From: JAJEFO01 sp965221845
GTDB taxonomy: Bacteria; Pseudomonadota; Alphaproteobacteria; Rhodobacterales; Rhodobacteraceae
Direction of reading: 5' to 3'
Assembly (NCBI GenBank): GCA_965221845.1
Contig: OZ244919.1
Coordinates: forward strand, 2,976,001 to 3,040,000
Length of the DNA: 64,000 nt
The notes beneath the pieces are model-generated. The model worked only from the letters and a program-made list of their open reading frames with translations, did not search any database and was not told the DNA's origin. Positions 18,245-27,736 of this stretch are shown here, in pieces. A program made the position numbers and the translations under genes. How positions within the stretch are numbered: position 1 is the stretch's first letter; every line of letters starts with the position of its first letter.

Positions 18245-18485
18245 GGTCGAGGCAGACCGTCGTGCGGTCGCGGCCGAGCTGGCGGGCAATCGCCGGGCCG
18301 GAAAGCCCGCTTTCCCGGGGCGTGGATCTGGCAGCGTTCTGCATGAGGCCGGTGGCGATGGCCCTCGGGCATGACAGTCTCCTTGCTTCATCACAGGGAC
18401 TGTTGCCGCCGCCTGGCCGATTCGCAACATCTTGTGTCGTCGAACCGCCCGGGGCGCTGCATCAGGTGTTGCACTTCAGAGTGGA
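18245..18485 (-). pseudogene. IS30 left-end remnant
   Basis: On the minus strand this matches the first ~240 bases of the intact IS30 copies (45511 and 55443 ends): the terminal repeat TCCACTCTGAAGTGCAAC at 18485, the untranslated leader, and the start of the transposase with GLSGPAIARQLGRDRTTV. The frame is damaged by substitutions and small deletions, and the rest of the gene is missing. Confidence 0.8.
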
Positions 18486-18533
18486 ACGGGGGGAGTAGAT
18501 GCCATGCTTCAAGAAAGGATTATCTTCAACTGA

Positions 18534-18631
18534 GAGCTTGACCTAAAATTCATGCCAAGACACTATATGTTGTGCTAAAATCCTTTGAATACGCCATTAT
18601 GGAACTATATATGGAGTTTTAGGTCAAGCTC
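18534..18631. mobile_element. MITE copy 2 (IS5-related), TGA target duplication
   Basis: A 98-bp element with the same terminal inverted repeats as copy 1 and about the same internal AT-rich text, for example ACACTATATGTTGTGCT. It is flanked by TGA on both sides (18531-18533 and 18632-18634), which shows a simple insertion with a 3-bp TNA duplication. It has no coding capacity and would need the IS5 transposase supplied in trans. Confidence 0.9.
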
Positions 18632-19159
18632 TGAGACACTACCCATGCGGCACAGGGCCGGAACGGGTGTAGTTCAGATTTTTGACTCCGGCGGTTCTGT
18701 TACGCCATCCATGCGGCGTGCCGTGCAAGTGCCAGGCAAGCCGGCCGGCGGCGCGCGTTGAGGCAAGGGACAGGAACGAGAGCCATGGCAAGGGACGCCG
18801 GGAACAAGGGGCACCGCCATCCGGACGCTGTCGATGAGGCAGGAGAACGACTCGCTGCCCCGGTCCTTCACCGCCGCGCCGGTCCCGGGGTCCCGCCCCT
18901 CGGCGGCGTGCACCACCGCGAGCCTGGCTTCCCTGTGGATTTCTCCATGCGCGACCAGATCGAGATCAATGGCCGCATCCGGCAGCATGCAGAGTGGCTG
19001 ATCGCAAGCGGCAAAGCCCCGGGCGTTCGGCACACGCTCAGGGCAGGCGGGCGTCGGATGCCTTCCTGAAGGCCCTGCGGACCGCGCGCATGATCCGGAC
19101 CGGGTCGGGGGCGGGAACGGCTTGACCGCGACCGCGCCGGGGGCTACGCACGTCGCCGC

Positions 19160-19235
19160 GCGGACGTAGCTCAATGGCAGAGCGCGAGCCTTACCGGGCA
19201 CGAGGAGGGGGTTCGATTCCCGCCCGTCCGCTCCA
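19160..19235 (+). tRNA. tRNA-like sequence, closest to tRNA-Gly, probably degenerate
   Basis: The 76-nt sequence has a perfect 7-bp acceptor stem (GCGGACG with CGTCCGC), a D-stem GCTC/GAGC with an AATGGCA loop, a TTCGATT T-loop and an encoded CCA end. The text is closest to tRNA-Gly. The anticodon arm is poor: the stem pairs only with an A-A mismatch and an 8-nt loop (CTTACCGG), the T-stem has a G-G mismatch, and there is an extra C before the 3' acceptor strand. It sits inside a transposon relic. I think it is a tRNA pseudogene or transposon-carried relic. Confidence 0.45.
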
Positions 19236-19484
19236 GCGCCGCCCGGCAAGCGCATCCCGCCTGCCCCGTGAGCCGCCCCTGGCGCACGGCCCTTCATCCG
19301 GCCTCCAGCCCTCTTCCAGCCAGCGGACCTCCCGGACGCGCCGGGAACGTCGCCGCGCAGGTGGCCCAGGCGCCGCCCGTGGAGGCGCAGCGCCGTGTCC
19401 TGCCGGACGGCTTCCGGCCAGGCGCCGCAGGCCGGCTTCGCAGCCTTCTCAGCAGACGGGCGCGAGCCGCAGCTGCGACGCCGC

Positions 19485-19690
19485 CGGGGGCCGAAGACCT
19501 CCTCCGGCGTGCCGGCGGTCACCAGCGCGTCCAGGGTCGCCGCGTCGGCGGACCGCACCTCCGCGGCCCGGGCGGCAGGAACGCCGCCGAACCTGATCCC
19601 GGCCTGCCGCAGCAAGGTCTCCGCCTTCCCCCCGGCCAGCCCGAACTCCGACGAGACCGCCCCGGCGCCAGCCGGCGGCAGCTCGTCCCG
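19485..19690 (-). pseudogene. Rpn-family (PD-(D/E)XK, DUF4351-like) C-terminal fragment
   Basis: The minus strand reads GGKAETLLRQAGIRFGGVPA, then EVRSADAATLDALVTAGTPE. This is the characteristic C-terminal tail of Rpn/transposase-like nuclease proteins. The catalytic N-terminal part is not recognisable in any frame here. It is a decayed relic inside the inverted-repeat element. Confidence 0.5.
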
Positions 19691-20221
19691 CCCGACGTCG
19701 CGGCTCCGCACCTTGCCCCCCCCTCGATCCAGCATCGCGTGTGGCCGCCCTCGTGCGGCCGGACCACCGCAGCGCCTTCCTCGCCAAGCGCATCCAGACA
19801 ATCCACCGTGTCCGGATGGCGGCGCCCCTTGTTCCCTGCGTCCCTTGCCATGGCTCTCGCTCCTGTATCTTGCCTCAACGCGCGTCGCCGGCCGGCTTGC
19901 ACGGCACGCCGCATGGATGGCGGAACAGAACCGATGGAGTCAAAAATCTGAACTACACCCGGCCGGAACTCGCCGGTCGTGCATGTGCAAGGCGCCGCGG
20001 AGGACTTCGTCCCGCGCGGCAGGGATCATCGGCAAGCGGTCACCTTGAGGTTTCGTCGCGGCTTCTCCCCGGCCCGGGCGAAGAGAGACGGCCTGGGAAG
20101 GGGGTTTCCATGCCGCGTCTGCCGCCCGCCAGGTATCGCTAAACGGAACTTCATTTAGGTTTCAAACGGGAATCCCCAACGATTCAAGGACCCGGAGGCG
20201 GATTCCGGGGTTTTGAACCTG

Positions 20222-21994
20222 TCACTTACATGGCAACATCCCTCGGGCGGGGTCGATGTCCAGAAGTTCGAAGGCCCGGCGCTGCGGCTCCGTCGGCGTG
20301 GCGAGAAGCGGGAAGGCGTGGTCCGGAGCGCCCGGCAGCGTCACCTCGTTCAGCGTCAGCGTGCCGAGGTCGGCGAGCAGCGTGCGCAGGCTGTGGACCG
20401 GAAGCCCGTCGGGCGTGCGCCTGCGCGCCGCCTTGGCCCTGGCGCTCTCCGAGACCCTCGCGGGCTCCACCGGCGAGTTCCGCCGCGCCCGCGCCGCCCC
20501 GCGGTCGTCGTCCTCGAAGAGGATCGGCGCGAGGCGGCGGCGCATGTGCCATTCCAGGTGGCAGGCGAGCATGCAGAGGAACACGTGGGCCCGGACATGG
20601 TCCTCGGAGTACACGTGCACGGGACGGATCCGCAGGTCGGTCTTCGCGTTCCGGAACGCGCGCTCCACGCCCGCGAGCGACTTGTAGGCGTCGACCGCCG
20701 CCTCCGTCCCCATGGCCTCCGCGCCGAGGCTGGTGCGGATGACGTAGATCCCGTCGAGCCTGGCCTCGGCCTCGATCCTGCCGGCGTTGCGCGCCCAGTC
20801 CATGCCCGCGTCGCGCACCTCGACGTCGAAGTGCTTCCCGACCCTGCGCCGGTTGGCCTCCCGCCCCAGGGCCCTGAGGGTCCGGTCCCGGTTCGCCGGC
20901 CCCGGTTTCCGGCGCGCGGCCGCGGCGGCGATGCCGGCGAGCGTCTCCTCGGTGGCCCTGAGCAGGTCCTCCCGCTTCCGGCGCCTCTCCCCGCGGAGCC
21001 GCGGGTTGAGGCAGACCATGAGCCGCTCGCCGGGAAAGTCCGGGCCCGTGACCTCCGCCACCGCGTCGGGGACGAGCGCCTCGGGCACGAGCGGGGCGGG
21101 CGCGCCGTCCGGGCCCTCCCTGAGCAGCCTGCGGATGTCCGCGGTCCTCAGGGCCGATATCCAGTCGAGACCCGCCGGCTCCAGGTCCGCACGGATGCGC
21201 GCCGTCGTCAGCATGCCCCTGTCGCCGACCAGCGCCACCCGTTCGACGCCGAAGCGCCCGCGGACCCTGTCCACCTGGCCTGGGACGGTGGAGGGATCGG
21301 ACGCGTTGCCCGCGAACACCTCCACGGCCACCGGGCAGCCGTCCGCTGCGCACAGAAGCCCGTAGGTGACCTGCCGCTTGCCTTTCTTGCCGTCCCTGTT
21401 GTGGCCGAACGCCGCGAGCGGGCAGCAGCGCCCCTCCAGGTAGCTCGACGAGACATCGTACAGGATCAGCGTGTTCCCGCCCCTGAGGTGCCGGTTCGCG
21501 AGGCTCCGCTCGATCCAGGGCTGGCGTTTCAGCAGCCAGTCGAGCATGGAGAGCATCTCGTTGCCGGTGACGGGGCCGAGCCCCAGCAGGGTCCCGAGGC
21601 TCGTCGTCGCCGTCTCCGGATCCAGCGCCCTGGCGGTGGCGAGCTTTGAGGCGGGGTCGACGACCCGCGCCACGACCGCGGCGAGCGCGAGGTCGCGGTT
21701 CCGCTCCGCCCTCCGGCCCAGGATCCGCACCAGCCCGAGCCGCCCCATCGTCCCCGGCGCGGCGGCCACGTGCCCGTGGGGCAGCGAGCGGCGGGTGGCG
21801 ACGGCCGCGTCCGGCGACGGGAACGTCACCCCGCCCGCGAGGGCGGCGCGGACGGCGTCGACGAGGGCGGGCGGCATCCTCGACAGGTTGGCGACGGTCC
21901 GCCTGCGGATGCGCTTTCCCTCGCGCCAGGCCTCGCGCAGCAGGATGGCGGGCGGGGAGGAACGGTTGGGGATGACGTCGACGCTGAGGGCCAC
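20222..21994 (-). CDS. IS1634 family transposase
   Basis: Large DDE transposase of 590 residues with a GTG start at 21994. The first catalytic Asp is in LILYDVSSSYLEG, the second in ALVGDRGMLTTARI, and the conserved Glu in YKSLAGVERAFRNAKTDL, with the large insertion between the second Asp and Glu that is typical of IS1634. The C-terminus reads MLPCK with TGA. A 13-bp sequence, TTACATGGCAACA, lies over the last codons, again just upstream of the start, and once more 68 bp further upstream. The exact ends of the element could not be fixed. Confidence 0.9.
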   Translation of the reverse strand: MALSVDVIPNRSSPPAILLREAWREGKRIRRRTVANLSRMPPALVDAVRAALAGGVTFPSPDAAVATRRSLPHGHVAAAPGTMGRLGLVRILGRRAERNRDLALAAVVARVVDPASKLATARALDPETATTSLGTLLGLGPVTGNEMLSMLDWLLKRQPWIERSLANRHLRGGNTLILYDVSSSYLEGRCCPLAAFGHNRDGKKGKRQVTYGLLCAADGCPVAVEVFAGNASDPSTVPGQVDRVRGRFGVERVALVGDRGMLTTARIRADLEPAGLDWISALRTADIRRLLREGPDGAPAPLVPEALVPDAVAEVTGPDFPGERLMVCLNPRLRGERRRKREDLLRATEETLAGIAAAAARRKPGPANRDRTLRALGREANRRRVGKHFDVEVRDAGMDWARNAGRIEAEARLDGIYVIRTSLGAEAMGTEAAVDAYKSLAGVERAFRNAKTDLRIRPVHVYSEDHVRAHVFLCMLACHLEWHMRRRLAPILFEDDDRGAARARRNSPVEPARVSESARAKAARRRTPDGLPVHSLRTLLADLGTLTLNEVTLPGAPDHAFPLLATPTEPQRRAFELLDIDPARGMLPCK

Positions 21995-22005
21995 GGGCCG
22001 GATCC

Positions 22006-22086
22006 TTACATGGCAACACGTTTCAGGCCATCATATGGCATGAAAAGGAGATGTCAACACAGAATGCGCGCAGTTACATGGCAACA
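22006..22086. repeat. Direct repeats TTACATGGCAACA at the IS1634 gene
   Basis: The 13-mer TTACATGGCAACA occurs at 20226-20238, 22006-22018 and 22074-22086, always in the same orientation. The first lies over the 3' end of the transposase gene and the other two in its upstream region. They could be transposase-binding sites or marks of the element ends. No matching inverted copy was found. Confidence 0.7.
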
Positions 22087-22316
22087 TAAATCCAATGCAA
22101 ACCCCTGCACTGGCGCGGAAAAGCCCAGCCTTGCCAGAGGTTTGCGCGAAGCGGACGGGAAATTGTCAGGATGAAGTTCCGGCTAAATCGTCGACGGACA
22201 CGCCTGAGAGGAGTGTGGCCCAGATTCTTTGACACGTGCTCGTACCGCATCAGAATCCCTCGAGTGCCGGTGCGACCGAGGCGGTGCAGGGCGCGAAGCG
22301 CGGTTTCCGGCATCGC

Positions 22317-23159
22317 CTACAGGGACGAACGGTTCTTCTGAACGACCCGGGCGCATACGTCCTCCATCACCCCGATGAAGGACTGGTCAAGGTGCCAGAA
22401 CGCCGGGTTGTCGCCTCCCTTCTTGGCCAGAACGGCGGGCGTCGGCGGGGCGCCGTCAAACGCGTCGGCCGTCGGAAGCGGTCTGTCGCCCCTCCAGTAC
22501 GACTTGAGGTCAATTCCTGCTGCAGGCGTTCCCTGCGGATCGGTGTAGCGCTTGGCCGGAATCTCGAAGGGCCCGCCATCGTCGGCCTGCTCGTCCATGA
22601 GGGCCTGCCCGAGAGGCGAGCCTGCGAGCTTCTTGCGAAGCGCCGGGAATTTCAGGCCGCGCAGTTCGAACAGGAGCATCGGGTCGCGGTCAAGCAGGGA
22701 CGCGATCTTGTAGTAGACGCCCGCGACATGCTTGCAGGGCGAGGCCCAGTCCGGGCATGAGCACTTGCTGACGAGATCGCTCTTCGAGCGTGGCAGCAGG
22801 GACTCGCCGGACTCCGAGAAGGCGTCCTCGATCGCCGTCGGCATTTCGTTCATGAGCAACTGGGACAGGCAGGCCGCGTTGCCGGAGATCATCTCCGAAA
22901 TCCTGTTCCAGTCGGTCGAGGAGAACTGCCGCAGCTTGACGGTCACATTGTACCGAGGCTCCTTGTAGACGCCGAAGTGGTGATTGATGTTGCCGCGCAC
23001 CGTGGCCTTGGCCACGCCCTTGGCTATGGAGAACTCCAGAAGCCGGTCCGGTCCGGAGTAGGACCGGCCGCGCTTCAGCCGGCCCTGGTCCATGCTCATT
23101 GCCAGGACATCCAGAAAGACCTCCCCCCACCACGTCCGGGTCATCTTGGCCATGATCAA
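22317..23159 (-). CDS. SWIM zinc-finger protein
   Basis: The 280-residue protein has a SWIM zinc finger of the CxCx(n)CxH form, CSCPDWASPCKH, at about residues 132-143. SWIM fingers bind DNA or proteins. The N-terminal 110 residues include VRGNINHHFGVYKEPRYNVTV, a conserved block in SWIM proteins paired with SNF2 helicases. Its ATG overlaps the stop of the SNF2 gene (ATGA), so both are co-translated. Biological role unknown; probably an accessory subunit of the helicase. Confidence 0.88.
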   Translation of the reverse strand: MIMAKMTRTWWGEVFLDVLAMSMDQGRLKRGRSYSGPDRLLEFSIAKGVAKATVRGNINHHFGVYKEPRYNVTVKLRQFSSTDWNRISEMISGNAACLSQLLMNEMPTAIEDAFSESGESLLPRSKSDLVSKCSCPDWASPCKHVAGVYYKIASLLDRDPMLLFELRGLKFPALRKKLAGSPLGQALMDEQADDGGPFEIPAKRYTDPQGTPAAGIDLKSYWRGDRPLPTADAFDGAPPTPAVLAKKGGDNPAFWHLDQSFIGVMEDVCARVVQKNRSSL

Positions 23160-26100
23160 GCCTCCATGATGCTCTGGCGATTCAGTGCGATCAGCTGCCG
23201 GAACGAGTCGTTGTCCATTTCCGTGAGCCAGCTCTCGTCCGCGCCGACGATGTTTTCGGCAAGCGTCTTCTTCGACTCGATCATTTCGTCGATGCGCTCT
23301 TCAAGCGTTCCCAGCGTCACCATCTTGTGGGCGAAAACGGTCTTCCGCTGCCCGATCCTGTAGGCCCGGTCCGTGGCCTGGTCTTCCACTGCCGGGTTCC
23401 ACCAGCGGTCGAAGTGGAAGACGCGGTTCGCCTGCGTGAGCGTGATTCCGACCCCGCCCGCCCGCAGCGAAAGAACGAAGATGCCTGCGGGCGCATCCGG
23501 ATCCTGGAAGCTCTCGATCATCTTCTCCCGGCGCTTCCTGGTCGTGCCGCCATGCAGGTAATGCACGGGACAGGAATGCCTCTCGCGAAACTGGGCCTCC
23601 AGCCGCTCCCCGATCTCGGTGAACTGCGTGAAGACGAGGAGGCTGTCGGAATCAAGCAGAGCCTCCTCGATCATCTCGTTCAGGCGGGCCAGCTTGTGCG
23701 AACGGCTCTCGTCGAAAGCGCTTCCGTCCTGGACGAACTGCGCCGGGTGGTTGCAGACCTGCTTCAGCTTCATCAGCGTGGAGAGGATCAGTCCGCGCCG
23801 GTCCATTCCGTCGGATTCCTCGATCCTCTCCTCCACGTCTTCGACCACGGCCTGGTACAGGGATGCCTGCTCCTTGGTGAGGTTGCAGTAGACCTTCTGC
23901 TCGACCTTGTCCGGCAGGTCGTCGATGATCGAGCTGTCGGACTTCAGGCGACGGAGGATGAATGGCTGGACCAGTTGCTGCAGCTGCCTGGCGCGGGCCT
24001 GGTCGCTCTCCCGCTGGATCGGGATTTCGTAGGCGCGCCTGAACTGCGCCTCCGTCCCGAGGTAGCCGGGGTTGAGGAACCGGAACAGGGACCACATGTC
24101 CATCAGCCTGTTCTCGATCGGCGTTCCGGTCATTGCGATGCGGCGGGTGGCGGGAAGCGCAAAGACCGCCCTGGCCTGTGCAGATTTCGGGTTCTTGATG
24201 TTTTGAGCCTCGTCCACGGCGACGCGACGCCACTGCACGGCGCAGAGCGTCTCCTTGTCCGAGCGGGCGAGGTTGAATGAGGTCACGACCAGGTCGTTGC
24301 CGGAGACGGCCTTGACGAATCCGGCACGGTCGCGAACCCGGTCGGAGCCATGGTGGATGTGGCATTTCAGGCTTGGGGCGAACTTGCCTGCTTCCCTCTT
24401 CCAGTTGCTGAGCACGGAGGTCGGGGCGACGAGCAGCGTTGGCGGGATTCCGGAGTCCGCCGCCGTCTCGTGCTGCCGTTCGTGAAGCAGCAGCGCGATC
24501 AGCTGGACGGTCTTGCCGAGGCCCATGTCGTCGGCGAGGCAGGGATTGAGGCCAAGCCTTTCCTGCCGCGCCAGCCATGCGAGTCCCGTCTTCTGGTATG
24601 CGCGCAGGTTGCCGCGCATTCCGGCGGGATTTCCCATCGGCTCGACCGTTTCCAGATCCTTCAGCCCCCGGAGGACGTCTGCGAGGACGTCATCGAAGAC
24701 AAACTCCTCGGTGTCCGGATCGGCTTCCGCCATGTCCTTCATCATCTGGCTGAAATCGACGTTGCCGCCCTGGTCGCGGTTCCGCCACAGTTCAAGTGTC
24801 TCCGACATTTGCCGGCGGTCGATCTCAATCCACTCGCCGCGGAATCTCACGAGGGGCGACTTCGCTTCGAGCAGCGCCTTCCATTCGTCCTCGGTCACGG
24901 ATTCGCCGCCTATCGAGAGCTCGTGATCGTAGCGGACAAGTGAATCGAGGTTCAGCAGTCCGGAAGCGGGGCTTGACTGCAGGGACTGTCCGCGCGTGCC
25001 GCTGGCCTTCACGCGCAATCGCGCCCGCCGGCGCCCCTTCGGCGTCCACCAGCTCGGGAGTACGATCCTGTATCCCGCGGATTCGAGCACAAGCGCATCG
25101 TCCTTCAGGAACTGGTAGGCCGTGTCGAGGTCCATGTCGACCCCGGTCGGTTTCGCGGTTTCCATGCCCTGCCACAGCAGGGGGCATATCCGTCCGGCCT
25201 GCCCGAGGCTGACCAGCAGGTCGCGTTCAAGCCGGTCGCCGAAGCGCTTCCGCCATCCGTCCTTCACGCGTTCAGGCATCGGCCACCATTCCGAAAGTTC
25301 AACCGACAGCGACGGATCCTCGTTGCAGGAGACGAAGAATCCGATGCGCCAGCGATTGTCGTCGTTGCCGCCATCCTGGCTCAGGCGAAATCCCAGGGAG
25401 AAGCCGGAGCGCCGGGCCTGGCGGAGGATCTTCCTCTGCCACGCATGCCAATGAGCCACATCCGTCCCGTCAGGGCCCGGCGGCTCGATTTGCGCAGCGA
25501 CCCTGCTGCCCTCCGTCTGCGCCAGCGCGCCCGCGAACCAGCTTCTGCCCAGCGGCTTCAGGAATGACTTCGTGAACGGGGTGCCCGAAACCAGCATGTC
25601 GACCTGCTGTTCCGAGAACTGCCGCAGCAGGTCCGTGCGGTCGAGGACCGACACTGGCGCCCTGCCGTTCTTGCGCGCCTTCCCGGCCTTGCCCACCAGC
25701 GTGCACACTGCGGGCATCGCAACGGCGAAGTCCCGGAGGCTGCGTTCGTACAGGCTGTCGGCCGGGGCCCATCCGGCAGCGTATTCCGGCGGCGACCGGC
25801 CTTTCCCGGGCCGGGAGCATTTCATGACGGGCAGGAACTGGTGCTGGCGGACCATCGCGCGCAGCTGCTGCGCGAACCGGATCCAGAACTTCAGGTCGTG
25901 GCCGATCCGGAAATCGTTTCCGCCAAGGCCTGCAAGGAACTGCAGTTCGCGAAGGAAGGGCAGCGGGTTGCGGATGGCGACCCCGCTGATTTCCCATTCG
26001 TTCCACTCGAAGTCGTCGGGCAGGTATTCGCCGGACAGCTGCGCCATCTCAAGGCTGGGCAGCGGCTTGCCGCTGGCGCTCGGCATTGTCACGCTGAACC

Positions 26101-26335
26101 CGCCCGGTTCGGGACCTGCGGCGGCGACGGCCGCCGCGCCGAGCTTCAGGTCGGCCGCGAGGAAGCCCCCGAGCCGCCCGACGTCGGAGAGATGTGACGG
26201 ATGCAGTCCCGGCCTGGGATTTCCGTTTCCGCTTTCCCGGGTTTCAACCCAGAAGACGAACTGGCCGGGATTGTCGAATCCCTCGGCATGTCGCGGAACC
26301 CAGGTGCCGTGGCAGATTTCGAGTTGATGCTCCAT
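23156..26335 (-). CDS. SNF2-family DEAD/DEAH helicase
   Basis: The protein has 1059 residues. The N-terminal ~560 residues form an SNF2_N-associated region of bacterial type. The helicase core follows: motif I in ADDMGLGKTVQLIAL (around residue 605), motif II as DEAQNIKNPKSAQ (around 705), TGTPIENRL, and helicase_C with LVFTQFTEIGERL, LSLRAGGVGITLT and DQATDRAYRIGQ (around 990). It should be an ATP-driven double-strand DNA translocase. The ATG at 26335 has AAGGGA in front of it. It is translationally coupled to a SWIM protein. SNF2+SWIM pairs occur widely in bacteria without a settled function; chromatin-like remodelling, RNA polymerase recycling and defence have all been suggested for relatives. 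Confidence 0.92.
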   Translation of the reverse strand: MEHQLEICHGTWVPRHAEGFDNPGQFVFWVETRESGNGNPRPGLHPSHLSDVGRLGGFLAADLKLGAAAVAAAGPEPGGFSVTMPSASGKPLPSLEMAQLSGEYLPDDFEWNEWEISGVAIRNPLPFLRELQFLAGLGGNDFRIGHDLKFWIRFAQQLRAMVRQHQFLPVMKCSRPGKGRSPPEYAAGWAPADSLYERSLRDFAVAMPAVCTLVGKAGKARKNGRAPVSVLDRTDLLRQFSEQQVDMLVSGTPFTKSFLKPLGRSWFAGALAQTEGSRVAAQIEPPGPDGTDVAHWHAWQRKILRQARRSGFSLGFRLSQDGGNDDNRWRIGFFVSCNEDPSLSVELSEWWPMPERVKDGWRKRFGDRLERDLLVSLGQAGRICPLLWQGMETAKPTGVDMDLDTAYQFLKDDALVLESAGYRIVLPSWWTPKGRRRARLRVKASGTRGQSLQSSPASGLLNLDSLVRYDHELSIGGESVTEDEWKALLEAKSPLVRFRGEWIEIDRRQMSETLELWRNRDQGGNVDFSQMMKDMAEADPDTEEFVFDDVLADVLRGLKDLETVEPMGNPAGMRGNLRAYQKTGLAWLARQERLGLNPCLADDMGLGKTVQLIALLLHERQHETAADSGIPPTLLVAPTSVLSNWKREAGKFAPSLKCHIHHGSDRVRDRAGFVKAVSGNDLVVTSFNLARSDKETLCAVQWRRVAVDEAQNIKNPKSAQARAVFALPATRRIAMTGTPIENRLMDMWSLFRFLNPGYLGTEAQFRRAYEIPIQRESDQARARQLQQLVQPFILRRLKSDSSIIDDLPDKVEQKVYCNLTKEQASLYQAVVEDVEERIEESDGMDRRGLILSTLMKLKQVCNHPAQFVQDGSAFDESRSHKLARLNEMIEEALLDSDSLLVFTQFTEIGERLEAQFRERHSCPVHYLHGGTTRKRREKMIESFQDPDAPAGIFVLSLRAGGVGITLTQANRVFHFDRWWNPAVEDQATDRAYRIGQRKTVFAHKMVTLGTLEERIDEMIESKKTLAENIVGADESWLTEMDNDSFRQLIALNRQSIMEA

Positions 26336-26768
26336 GCGACGCTTCCCTTGGTGCAGCCGGCAGACAGCGGATGTCCTCAAGCAAGTGCAGGTGAGGATTC
26401 AATCGACTGATTCCCTCCGTACTCGTGAAGTGCAATGCCGCATTTCGGTCCGGGGGCACAGGGCGAGACGCAACGCTGCCTCCGCGGGGCTTGCCGGCCG
26501 GCCTGGCCCGTCCGCTCCCGCGCGCTCCACCGCCGTGGAACCAAGTCCCATGACCGCCAGGGACGCGCTTCATGCCATGCGCCCGGGGCCGCAGGCATCG
26601 ACGTGCACGGGACCTCACGTCTGAACCGAGGAAGACCCGGCCGTGGGCGCCTGTTCCGCCGGGCGGAGACCTGCAGCCGCTGCCAAGGCCGGAGAATGCA
26701 TGTGTGCGGGAAGCGCCCCTTGCGCCGCCGCGCGCCCATGTGCATCAGGGTTCGGCTGGAAGTTGCAC
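26336..26768. other. Divergent intergenic region, SNF2 gene and LysR gene
   Basis: These 433 bases hold no supported gene. The LysR start is set by MLDLRDLGCLL, as is usual for the family; longer open frames upstream are not convincing. No clear LysR-type T-N11-A operator was recognised. Confidence 0.4.
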
Positions 26769-27656
26769 ATGCTTGATCTCAGGGACCTCGGCTGCCTGCT
26801 GGCATTGACGCGCCATCGCCACTTCGCGCGCGCCGCGCGCGACTGCGGCCTTTCCCAGCCGGCGTTTTCCATGCGCATCCGCCAGCTGGAAGAGCGTCTG
26901 GGCATCCAGATCGTCAGGCGCGGCAACAGGTTCCAAGGGCTGACCGCCGAAGGCGAGACCGTGGTGGCGCATGCGCGAACCATCCTGGACGGGGTGCGCA
27001 CGCTGGAAGAGGAGGTTCGCGCGGCCAAGGGCGAGGTCACGGGAGCGCTCAAGGTCGGCACCATTCCGACATCGTCGGCCCATGCCGCCCTTGCGGCCAA
27101 CAGGCTTCGCGCGCGGTTCCCGGGCATTCGCCCGCGAATCGAGACGGCCAACTCGCTTGCCATCCAGCAAGGCGTGGACGACGGGCGTTTCGATGCAGGG
27201 ATGACATACGCCGAAGGCGCGTCCACCGACCTTCTGCGCGTCGAGGAATTGTACGACGAGCGATACGTCCTGTTTGCCCCCGGCCACATGGCGTCTCCCG
27301 GCGCCGAGGCTGTCACATGGGCTGAGGCGGCGGAAATGCCGCTCATCCTTCTCGAGCCCGAAATGCAGAACCGCCGGATCATCGACAACGTGTTCGAAAG
27401 CGTCGGCGCCCGTCCCGCGGTCGTGGCCGAGACAAGCGGCTTCATCGCTGCGATCGCGATGGCGCGGCAGGGGATGGGGGCGACTGTGCTCCCGCAGGCG
27501 CTTGTCGATTCGCTCGGCACGCTCGGCAGCGCCGTCCTGCTGCCGGTCGTCGAGCCGGACGTCTCGAAGCCCGTGGCCCTCGTGACGCCGAAACGCAGCC
27601 GGGGCATCCCCGTGGTCGAGGCGCTCCGGAGCGTCGTCGTGCCGCCAGGCCGATAA
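26769..27656 (+). CDS. LysR-type regulator, probably of formate dehydrogenase
   Basis: Transcription factor of 295 residues with an N-terminal winged helix (residues 1-60, RAARDCGLSQPAFSMRIRQL) and a periplasmic-binding-like effector domain (GALKVGTIPTSS onward). The start is the ATG at 26769, which gives the normal N-terminus MLDLRDL. It lies 80 bases upstream of the formate dehydrogenase genes on the same strand. LysR genes in this place are usual for fds operons, so control of formate oxidation is a sound inference, though the effector is not known. Confidence 0.85.
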   Translation: MLDLRDLGCLLALTRHRHFARAARDCGLSQPAFSMRIRQLEERLGIQIVRRGNRFQGLTAEGETVVAHARTILDGVRTLEEEVRAAKGEVTGALKVGTIPTSSAHAALAANRLRARFPGIRPRIETANSLAIQQGVDDGRFDAGMTYAEGASTDLLRVEELYDERYVLFAPGHMASPGAEAVTWAEAAEMPLILLEPEMQNRRIIDNVFESVGARPAVVAETSGFIAAIAMARQGMGATVLPQALVDSLGTLGSAVLLPVVEPDVSKPVALVTPKRSRGIPVVEALRSVVVPPGR

Positions 27657-27736
27657 GCGCTTCCTATCAGGCAATTGATTTTTTCGATTTGACGATACGT
27701 TCTCCTGAATGCAGGCTGGCGGGGGCAGGAGCGCGG

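Larger units (their letters stand above)
18660..19965. repeat. Element relic bounded by ~165-bp inverted repeats
   Basis: Bases 18665-18835 and 19803-19960 are inverted copies of each other. Both begin at the outer side with GGGTGTAGTTCAGATTTTTG and run on through a stretch that reads MARDAGNKG inward from each side. The repeats differ by scattered substitutions and small indels, so they are old. Between them are a tRNA-like sequence and a fragment of a Rpn-family gene. It may be one element with long terminal repeats or two truncated copies facing each other. I cannot name the family. Confidence 0.6.
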
